From IMG/VR virus record IMGVR_UViG_3300010318_000040, positions 1-25,836 of that record: a stretch of 25,836 nt of DNA; one strand, given 5' to 3'. The DNA is from a virus. Of the stretch, positions 18,201-24,559 are shown piece by piece. Made by a program: the position numbers and the translations under genes. How positions within the stretch are numbered: the stretch's first letter is position 1; every line of letters starts with the position of its first letter. The notes under the pieces are model-generated. The model was not told the origin of the DNA. It searched no databases and worked only from the letters and a program-made list of their open reading frames with translations.

Positions 18201-21200
18201 ACGATTGGTGGTACAAATGCTTCTGGTCTCAGAGTTTTATCTGAAGGATAATCAAATCCAATATCCTTTATTCTTACACTGTTTACATTTCCAATAGAAT
18301 CTGAGATTGGAATGAGGTTGGCATTAGTTCCATTCTGAGTTGTAACATTGGTAAACTTGGGAAGTTTATTAAAGTTGAATCCTTTAGATAAGATTTTTAC
18401 TTTGCCAATGGATCCGTTAATAGCACTGGAAGATTTTGTAGAATATTCCAATACATCAGTTTGGTCTTTGGAGTAGAATAAAACGGGAGATATTCTCTGC
18501 GGAGAGATCTTAAAGGAAGTTGTAGAAATACCAAAAACTTCATAAGATCCATTATACTCACTATCAACATAGTTGATTTGCGAATAATTTGAAACATCAA
18601 CATCTGATGTGCTGATGTAACCAGATTTTTCTAATGCATAGTATAGATTTGATGGAATATTATCTGTGTAGTTAATAACTGCAGATGCAGTTCCAAATCC
18701 TACAGTACCGACACCAACAAAGTTGAAATCTTGTCCATCCTTGGCACTTATAAACTCATTTCTCATCTCCTTATCATAGAAGATCTTGAACTCATAACCA
18801 CGTAAAGAAGGATCGCCAAGATTAAATTTAAGATCAGAGTTTCTAACAACGTTGATCTTTGGATTGATCAGTGCAAAGGTATGGGACGTGTCTCCAGTTC
18901 CAACGATGTTTACTGTGTTTTCTGTATTTGGATTTGACTCATAAGAAGTTTCAGCAAGTCTAAATGTGCTGCTACTATCTCTAACAACATAATAAGAACC
19001 TGTTGTTAATCCAGAAGCAACTTCTGTGCTTGTATAATAAATCTTGTCTCCAGTCTTGTATCCGTGATCTGGAAGAGTGATCGTATTAGTTACAAGATCA
19101 ATCTGTGTTGAGTTTACACCAACAGCATTAATCAGAAGTTTTTTCTCATCTGGTTCAAATGAAAGTGATAATGCTGCAGTTGTTCCAAGTCCAACAACAG
19201 TATTTGGTTTTACTGTGAGTTTGATTGTATCACCATTCTGCAGTCCGTGAGAAGATGCTGTGCTTACTGTTGTTATGATTCTATCAACATTTGCAGTAAT
19301 CTGTGTGTGGTTAGATTGAAGTAGATATTCTGAGTTATCAGAACCATCACTATAGAAGAATAATCCCTCACTATTTGTTGTAAGACCAACTTGTGTTGTT
19401 AATCCAATATAATTTCTTCCTTTGTTAATGACATAAACATCAGAAGACAGTGCAAAGTTATCTGGAATGAAGAAAGTATTTGCGTTTGTTTCATCATCTC
19501 CAACAATAAGAGAATCTACACCAGCAAGATCGGACTTAGTAAAAGTTACTCTTTGTCCAGTCTTGAATGGGTGATTTGGTAGATATATGCTTCTATGTGG
19601 TATAGAAACAGTATCAGTTACATTACCTACAGTAAATGTTTTGGATACTGCTCCTCCAAGAGTTGTTCCAATACCAACAGAATCTTTAGCGTTGAAATAA
19701 ACCAGATCATCACGCTTTGATTCAAATTTTTCTGTTCTTACTGGAATTCTAACTCTATCACTTAATGGATAAAGGGCGCTACCATACGTGTGAGCGGCAC
19801 CAGCGGTTCCATATCTCTTGACCCTTAAAACACCATTCTGATAGTTGTTCAGAACCCTTACAACCTCATTTGCGCCAACATTAGAATCAATAAAGATACT
19901 TCCACCAATAGCAACGTTTGGTATGGACGAAACAAAAATATCCTCCGATATTCCACCTGGAGTGGAACTGTAAGATGTCATAGTATTGGCAAGACTGACA
20001 TTTTCAGTTGTAAAACCGATTCTTCTTGATCCAGAAAGATTTACAACTGATGTCGATAATCCACTTACCAGAACAGCATCATTATTATTCAGATCAAAAC
20101 CAGATCTATAATAAGCAGATACTTGTGTATTATCATCCCAAACCATAACAGAGTTTTCATATCTATCAAGAGATGTTTGGATTGAAAGTATATCTTTACC
20201 AATCAATTCTGAAATCTCTGCTCTAAGACCAATCCCACTAGTCTCAGATTGATTAAAGTTTACCGCTTCACCGATTCTATATCCAGATCCACCATCAACT
20301 ACTTGAATGTCATCAACTTCACCTCTGGTGACAGATTCTATTACCGTAGTTTGTTCAAAAACTTCGTATGGTTCAATAAAGAAATCATAGTTTGCGTTTG
20401 CATCATTTACCTTATATGGGTAAGTATTTCTAACCAAATCCGAGTTATTAAAATCAAAAGTTTGATCTAACGTGTAGTTTTCTTCGATTAAGTTTGATCT
20501 AAAAGTTTCTCCAACAAAATATGGATAAGATGGTTCTAACTTATTAGATGTTATGCTAGTGGTAACACCTGCAAAGTAAGCATAAATTCCATTTGGAAAC
20601 TCTGGTGTCTTACAGAATCTTCCGTTATGATCATCAAGATCTCCACTATTGGTATATTGATAATCTTCAATGAAAAATCCTGCTTGGAATGATGATGGTC
20701 TATTAGTAATAATAGAAGTGTTCAGAGTATATCCAGAATTAATGATTCTAATACCAGATTGAATATCATCGGGATCAATATATCCATATGGACCGTAGAT
20801 TGGATTTCCGTCGTATGCCCACCCAATGATTGGAGAGTGTTGGGTTCCATCATCACCAAAGTTCGTTGCTAAGTCTTCGGAATATCCATACATTCCATAA
20901 ACAACATAATCATCAGTCTCATTTTGAGAAATACTTGAGAATATTTTAGGTGTTCTTGTCTTTGAGTATTCGCCAAATCTTTGAGCATCATTAAGAGTAA
21001 GATCTCTAACTCTTACATCAAATATTGCGTTAGAACCGCGTGGTTCAACATATAATGATGTTGATGTAGCACTATATCCAATGCCAGGATTGATTACAAT
21101 AACATCATCAAGTTTCCCATCAACGATAACAGGTCTTAAGATTGCGCCGCTACCGCCATTTTCTGCGACAATATTTGGTATAGAATAGTATTCTGATCCT

Positions 21201-24200
21201 TTACCTAATACCTGGACATCTACAATTCTTCCATTGGAGATGATTGGATTTAACTGTGCATTCTTTCCGTTCTTCAGACTGACAATAGGTTTTTTGTGTA
21301 AGTTAAGAACTTCAGATCCATACCCAGTTCCTTTTTCATAGAGATATGTGCCAGTGATTTCTCCAGTTACAACAGGAGTAAACGTGAACTGCCCACCAGT
21401 AGTTGCTGCAAACGATACATTAGCAACCACCTCAATTTCTGGATACTGGAAAATGTGATATCCAGATCCAGTTGATTGAATATCAACATACTTGGACTTA
21501 GTTAGATCCTCTGTAAGTGTTCCAGCAACTCCAACGTTTATAACTCTAAATGTATCTGAGTTTATTGTTGAGACTGAATATCTATTTGAAGTTGATAAAC
21601 CAGAGATAGGAGTTCCAGTTGTTGAATATGTTACAATATCACCAGTTGAAAATCCGTGATCTTTGAATGCAAAAGTGTTATACTCTGTAGAAATACCAGA
21701 AGAAGGAACTCTGAGTTTTCTGTACTCATATCCAGATCCACCAGAGAGAACTTTGATCTTCTGAAGAGTTCTTGTTGATAATGTTCTAAACTTGTGAATA
21801 CCACTAGAGAATGATGCTGTTGAGAATCCAACAGTGTTTATACCAGAAAGTGCATCACTATCACTGTTATACAGTTTGATCGTTCTGTTGTTTACATATC
21901 CAACAACATACTCATCACCACTAGATAATGATCCTGTGATTGTATTTGTGGGATCTCCAGCAACACCGATTGATATTGGTACATTGCCATTTCTATTGTA
22001 AATGACATGTTGTCCGTTTGCCAGATTGTGATCTTTCAAAAATGTGATTGTTTCATCGATAATATCAACACCACCACCAACAGACAATGCACGACTATCA
22101 AACTCAATCTCTCTAAATCTTTCACCAACGATTGGTTGTAAAGAACAACCAGATCCATTTCCACCAATCAGAGAAAGTGAAAATACGTCTTTAACATCAA
22201 AGTCTTGCGGATCAACGAAAACTTCTTTTACAGTTCCGGTGATGATTGGTTCAACTAATGCAGTAACTCCAGCGCCAGTTGAAATACTAATCTGAGGTGG
22301 ATTTATGACGTCATAATCTTTTCCTCCATTGAGAACTTCAAACTCTTCTAGAGGACCGTAATAGATCTTATTTCTAGATTGTGGGCTGGAGATCTCTACA
22401 CCATCAATCAAAATACCAACATTTTCAACACTTCTTCTTGGATTTTTTGATCCAAAAAGATTTTGTGAAAGTGGGAACTTTCTAAGAATAGTATTTGGTG
22501 CTAAAATTCTATCTTCTTGAGATTTAAGTGTAAATCTATGAATAGATGGAGTTGTATTTGGACCAAATCTGACAGTATCTGCAGTAGAAAGAAGTGCTTT
22601 AGAAGTGTATAATCTTATTTCATTTGGTGCTACAACTGTTACATAATAACTTTCACCAGAAACTAATCCAGACAGTTGATTATTGGATGTATATACAATC
22701 TCATCCCCATCAATGAATCTAACATTAGTAGAGAACTTGATAGTAGAATATGTCTTTAAAATAGAATCATACCCACCAAGATTGGTATCATATCCATTTG
22801 GGAGGGTAGATTCAATGATCTCATCTACAATCTCATATCCAGGAAGAGAGTGTGATGCTACGTATCCGAATTTACTATCATCTGTACTATAAACATTCAG
22901 TGTATTTGCAATATAGTTATTATTCCCAAGAAGAAGTTGTGTTCTTGAACTTGTTACTTTCTTGAGTTTTCTGCGTATATCGTATTGAACTAATGGTACT
23001 GGAGTAAATCCACTTAAACCACTTAGAATAACTTGTCTTGAGTTCTGATTAATACTGGTAATCGTTGCATCTGAGGCAGAAACAATCTCAGTGTTCTTAA
23101 CTAATACCTCAACAGTATCACCTTCTTTCAAACTTGACTTATCAATATCACTGACTAAACTAAATGTAGATCCAGAGATAGATGCAACATTATATCTTGT
23201 ACTCGTGTTGTAAATCCAAGAGTTAGCAAATACTTGCTTATAAGTTCTATCTTCAGATGGATTTTGAATAGACTCACCAACGTTACGAACAGTAATCTCT
23301 TCACCTTCTTCAATCAGTGAAAGATCTTCAAGAGGAACAAAGTCGGAGAGAACACCTGTAATACGAAGATCTACTCTCTTTGAAGGATCCCCATTCTCAT
23401 ATCCAAAAATAGTTTCATTTGCTCTAACGTTTTCACCAATAGTGATGTTACTAGTTACACCACTACACCCAAAGAACTGATTAACGCTCTTTGAGGTATA
23501 TTCGATTGTGTTTGTTCCAGAAACAAGAGTTCCTGTTTGTCCGAATCCAATGGTTGAATCAACAGAAATAATTGAAGATCCTATTGATACGGTTTCAAGT
23601 GCTTTTGAGTTTCCTGGAACATCAAAAACACCTTCAATCAAATCTCTATCATTATATCCAACAAATAATCCAAGTTTATAATATGTTCTATCCTGTCTTG
23701 TGAATATTTCAACATCAGAAACTGATGCGTTTGTATTCAAATCATTAGATCTGAATATCGTTTGACCTTCAAGACCAAAAGGATTACCAGAAATATTCTC
23801 TGCTACAACAACTTCTCTTCTGATGTAATCTGCAGAAGATGGTTTAATCAGTCTTTTTTCAAGATCTAATAGTTTTGCATCTACTCCATAGAGTACCTTG
23901 AAGAGAATCTTTACAGATTCTTCGATACCTTTTGATTGATAGAAGTTTCTGGCGTGCTTAATGAAGTTTCCAACATTCAAATCAGAAACAAAATCAAGAT
24001 CTTCCATTCCAGGAGTAAAAGTTCTCTTAAGTTTCCTATAAAACTCCTGCAAGAAGAGAACACTCAAGTTAACAACTTCTGCGTCTTGAGAATGAGATCC
24101 TGCAGAAGAAGTTGAAAATACTACGTTTTGTCTATTAACATTTGAAAAATCACTGGCGATTCCAACGTTATATCCAGTGATTCCACTAAATCCACGAACA

Positions 24201-24556
24201 CATCCAGTAAATGTAGTCTCAGTCTTGGCAGTATAGGTGATAATTTCATCACCAATCTTTAACAGACCATATTCGGATGGAAATCCCTTTGTGGAAGATA
24301 CTGTAATCGATGTATCTGTAGAAGAAATATTGGAAGAGAGAGTTGTTTTTCCAACGACAACTTCTGGAACGAGGTTATCTAACTTGATATAACGATCAAG
24401 ATTATTAATCAGGTCAGATCCTGCACCCTGATATTCTTGAGAAATATAATACTGTCTAAAGAACTCAACAGCTTTTGGAAAATCTGCAACTAAAAACTCA
24501 GGAAGTTGGCTCTCAATAATCTTATTGAGTTCCACTCTCTTCTCAAAATGCGACAT
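12209..24556 (-). CDS. giant gp7-like baseplate wedge protein, 4115 aa
   Basis: A very large structural protein in the T4 gene 7 position, between gp6 and gp8. The N-terminus (IIESQLPEFLVADFPKAVEF, then NLDRYIKLDNL) and FYQSKGIEESVKILFKVLYG (205-224) resemble the remembered C-terminal core of T4 gp7 (YSTKGIEASYKFLFKVLYN). A second block, NDYYQNLSYSIKSPITW (Y2414) to HPAGLKNF (H2440), resembles T4 gp7 YYVMKIKS...W...HPVGF. Between and after these are repeated beta modules: GxGYxxP repeats, HGFxxGDxVxY repeats, a YHYH-like domain (~1225-1350) and two 'NGVxQxP' modules. The C-terminus is FPTIQRRTFGLRNSGAIRKR. The start is supported by GAGAGGAA 7 nt upstream. No signal peptide, membrane helix or catalytic motif was found. 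T4 gp7 is about 1032 aa, so this is about four times larger. A core wedge role is likely; the repeat region's job (fibre-like projection or host contact) is unknown. Confidence 0.85.
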   Translation of the reverse strand: MSHFEKRVELNKIIESQLPEFLVADFPKAVEFFRQYYISQEYQGAGSDLINNLDRYIKLDNLVPEVVVGKTTLSSNISSTDTSITVSSTKGFPSEYGLLKIGDEIITYTAKTETTFTGCVRGFSGITGYNVGIASDFSNVNRQNVVFSTSSAGSHSQDAEVVNLSVLFLQEFYRKLKRTFTPGMEDLDFVSDLNVGNFIKHARNFYQSKGIEESVKILFKVLYGVDAKLLDLEKRLIKPSSADYIRREVVVAENISGNPFGLEGQTIFRSNDLNTNASVSDVEIFTRQDRTYYKLGLFVGYNDRDLIEGVFDVPGNSKALETVSIGSSIISVDSTIGFGQTGTLVSGTNTIEYTSKSVNQFFGCSGVTSNITIGENVRANETIFGYENGDPSKRVDLRITGVLSDFVPLEDLSLIEEGEEITVRNVGESIQNPSEDRTYKQVFANSWIYNTSTRYNVASISGSTFSLVSDIDKSSLKEGDTVEVLVKNTEIVSASDATITSINQNSRQVILSGLSGFTPVPLVQYDIRRKLKKVTSSRTQLLLGNNNYIANTLNVYSTDDSKFGYVASHSLPGYEIVDEIIESTLPNGYDTNLGGYDSILKTYSTIKFSTNVRFIDGDEIVYTSNNQLSGLVSGESYYVTVVAPNEIRLYTSKALLSTADTVRFGPNTTPSIHRFTLKSQEDRILAPNTILRKFPLSQNLFGSKNPRRSVENVGILIDGVEISSPQSRNKIYYGPLEEFEVLNGGKDYDVINPPQISISTGAGVTALVEPIITGTVKEVFVDPQDFDVKDVFSLSLIGGNGSGCSLQPIVGERFREIEFDSRALSVGGGVDIIDETITFLKDHNLANGQHVIYNRNGNVPISIGVAGDPTNTITGSLSSGDEYVVGYVNNRTIKLYNSDSDALSGINTVGFSTASFSSGIHKFRTLSTRTLQKIKVLSGGSGYEYRKLRVPSSGISTEYNTFAFKDHGFSTGDIVTYSTTGTPISGLSTSNRYSVSTINSDTFRVINVGVAGTLTEDLTKSKYVDIQSTGSGYHIFQYPEIEVVANVSFAATTGGQFTFTPVVTGEITGTYLYEKGTGYGSEVLNLHKKPIVSLKNGKNAQLNPIISNGRIVDVQVLGKGSEYYSIPNIVAENGGSGAILRPVIVDGKLDDVIVINPGIGYSATSTSLYVEPRGSNAIFDVRVRDLTLNDAQRFGEYSKTRTPKIFSSISQNETDDYVVYGMYGYSEDLATNFGDDGTQHSPIIGWAYDGNPIYGPYGYIDPDDIQSGIRIINSGYTLNTSIITNRPSSFQAGFFIEDYQYTNSGDLDDHNGRFCKTPEFPNGIYAYFAGVTTSITSNKLEPSYPYFVGETFRSNLIEENYTLDQTFDFNNSDLVRNTYPYKVNDANANYDFFIEPYEVFEQTTVIESVTRGEVDDIQVVDGGSGYRIGEAVNFNQSETSGIGLRAEISELIGKDILSIQTSLDRYENSVMVWDDNTQVSAYYRSGFDLNNNDAVLVSGLSTSVVNLSGSRRIGFTTENVSLANTMTSYSSTPGGISEDIFVSSIPNVAIGGSIFIDSNVGANEVVRVLNNYQNGVLRVKRYGTAGAAHTYGSALYPLSDRVRIPVRTEKFESKRDDLVYFNAKDSVGIGTTLGGAVSKTFTVGNVTDTVSIPHRSIYLPNHPFKTGQRVTFTKSDLAGVDSLIVGDDETNANTFFIPDNFALSSDVYVINKGRNYIGLTTQVGLTTNSEGLFFYSDGSDNSEYLLQSNHTQITANVDRIITTVSTASSHGLQNGDTIKLTVKPNTVVGLGTTAALSLSFEPDEKKLLINAVGVNSTQIDLVTNTITLPDHGYKTGDKIYYTSTEVASGLTTGSYYVVRDSSSTFRLAETSYESNPNTENTVNIVGTGDTSHTFALINPKINVVRNSDLKFNLGDPSLRGYEFKIFYDKEMRNEFISAKDGQDFNFVGVGTVGFGTASAVINYTDNIPSNLYYALEKSGYISTSDVDVSNYSQINYVDSEYNGSYEVFGISTTSFKISPQRISPVLFYSKDQTDVLEYSTKSSSAINGSIGKVKILSKGFNFNKLPKFTNVTTQNGTNANLIPISDSIGNVNSVRIKDIGFDYPSDKTLRPEAFVPPIVNVDNLDTIDEIDIEFGGAKYLNPPDLLLINNTTKEVVDSTTLLAAAPNGSISNVVQLAPIYGLQSEPHSIIAINNSNGVGISSMVTSNSGVATCVLKTPILGFSSPQFRIGEKVFVEGIELDPNSNGTGYNSENYKYQLFTVQSYLNTNPAKVEFALVDGDGVGLTTNPGIAKTYQSGYATIVNESNYPRINVIKKRGVFEIEEQLFVDIGTGYFERDLFVSSVRDDYIKIGGRYPLQKGDKIKGRVSGVIAEVTSVDGNRAKFTIDYSSKKDIGWRNDIGKISEDYQVTPNNDYYQNLSYSIKSPITWRESSSPVNSILHPAGLKNFADVGITSVANSGVGLAGTTKSVVILDVVGERRVDIINNFDNTVDYDTRTNPDQSKFLKIQNRKLTDYTQCRTNRVLIHDDISNQFSSRGFEDPFVEIEEIDIADTHVRYLIQVVDADTFDSQLTELVVQTTTLDSIVFEKSTTFTGEKLGEFSANVDDSGRKTLLFYPTDIYNRDHDIKILKKTFLNAFSGLGTETIGSVNLTGSNAIGITSIGSASNIGTIAEVSDSNFNGLFANIEITNTFTKDVNYVEAVLDFDGNSTYLSEYYFDTKARSYSSSSLGILTSIYDSTSGIVSFRLENDTINTLDVRANIVGFANTTSGIGTYRFLVGDQPPGSERSARFESTVGFGTEAIRVGTFDINSITSASSLVRVSSGSSSAIHQVSIVFDREDVIVSPGPFAPVNNTSGLGTFGGDLSGSEFYLNFYPDSGYNVEVQGFNEVFYTLSDFDNEPRQLSYGPSNQRLFLSAYDGINGPRANKVNFTLFHEDTPIYVKRFSPSDTTKLDPATGVFTITDHFFNTGEELTYTPKSTFIGIGESAMGIGATANYLGVVTDRLPEKVYPIALTPDTFKLATRKDYAQAGIAVTFTDVGIGNAHELEMTKKLSKTVIALDGIVQQPITYTPLAHTLQYNSGSISAGIATFNLSGISSIQPRDILKIDDEYMKVVEVGVSTNVGGAILGPINGIIAAGTAATFPTVSVVRASVGTTAVSHNDGANVQIYRGSINIVGNEVWFTDPPKGNTRSRRNESNLPYAKAQYSGRTFLRSDYDTNMIFDDISDQFTGIGKTYTMTVQGINTTGVDIGNGILFINGVFQTPTTINNSGNNYEFENDPVAGISSVVFTGITSTDGSFIKSEFDINQNQLPRGGLIVSLGSTPGLGYAPLVGAKVRAVLDGSGTITDIISIGTTITGASLGVSTASYNNESGIIQIETDSPHGFGGGDRVKLVGLAFTCPTNPGITSYFPEDQPNYVDRSYDIVNILSDTSIAVNVGPSTIQHNYIGFGTVYEYFTLNSGSGYRDPVSIGVTDPNHNGSEASISAVVGAGGTLGFVINDGGSGYSEPYIEIPQPVYENMSVTGVSRLGIGTTTDTGSNLLLNLKIGAASTTVGIGSTLFLVESFEVARPGYSFQVGDVLKVVGLVTAKDFSEPVSEFQLEVVETFNDLFSSWSFGEMDYIDSTRFLQNGTRTRFPLFYNGQLLSFEVDPNNPLSSAIDLDAVLVVFVNGVLQQPKYAYQFSGGTSFIFTEPPKESDKVDIFFYLGQDGVDVTVIDVNESIKIGDEVFVRKHPLYTTTEDQSRDRTIADLLGSDTIETDIYVGNGIDETTFRPFDWIKQKNDKYIKGQVVYKVRDSLEPFIYPTAKIIGDIDSGTTEIFVDNAQFFNYEEDNYGININTFDSMIIGGSDPVSAAFTATVSAAGTVSAVTVTNAGLGYSTSVPVKFSAPSIIGVGIGSTATGTATVSGGSITSVTITNPGLGYTSTNPPQVIVEVPGFTKETITNIQNIQGFSGIITGISTTTGTNGHPLALKINFRANASDANDLQAGYPLLVYNTTVGTGVTSVNSEDSSIVGIGTLFLDNVYIVNSKVSFGPDAEIICNVHTNSSIIGLNTEGSTTMPLGNISWGRIYNYDLRTNPVSIGVTGLTVDSGLSTFPTIQRRTFGLRNSGAIRKRSNLL
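12770..12965 (-). repeat. tandem GLGY beta repeats near the C-terminus of the gp7-like giant
   Basis: Residues ~3866-3925 hold two close copies, VTVTNAGLGYSTSVPVKF and, after a Gly/Thr-rich spacer with GGSITS, VTITNPGLGYTSTNPPQVI. These are the clearest examples of the GxGY repeat family and most resemble the pair inside gp8. Confidence 0.7.
20510..20885 (-). other. YHYH-like domain inside the gp7-like giant
   Basis: Residues ~1225-1350 contain PIIGWAYDGNPIYGPYGYID (W1246), then DDHNGRFCKTPEFPNGIYAYF and SYPYFVG. The GWAYDGxPIYGPyG block, the D-x-x-NGR, the eypxGiY and the following PY match the order of motifs I know from YHYH-domain proteins. The signature YHYH is replaced by YAYF at 1325-1328. 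Confidence 0.7.
21020..21480 (-). repeat. cluster of four GxGY/GKGSEY beta repeats in the gp7-like giant
   Basis: Residues ~1028-1165 hold tandem copies spaced ~40 residues apart: STGSGYHIFQYPEIEV, EKGTGYGSEVLNL, LGKGSEYYSIPNIV and NPGIGYSATSTSLYV. They are separated by stretches such as GRIVDVQV and GKLDDVIV, suggesting a regular beta arrangement such as stacked small domains or a solenoid. Confidence 0.65.
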
Positions 24557-24559
24557 ATT

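Noticed and set aside
12209-24556. Assembly artefact or gene fusion as the cause of the 12.3-kb frame
   Set aside because: The frame is continuous, the module types recur along its whole length, and the start has a good ribosome binding site with gp6 and gp8 correctly placed on either side. I see no sign of a chimera, though raw reads would be needed to exclude repeat collapse.
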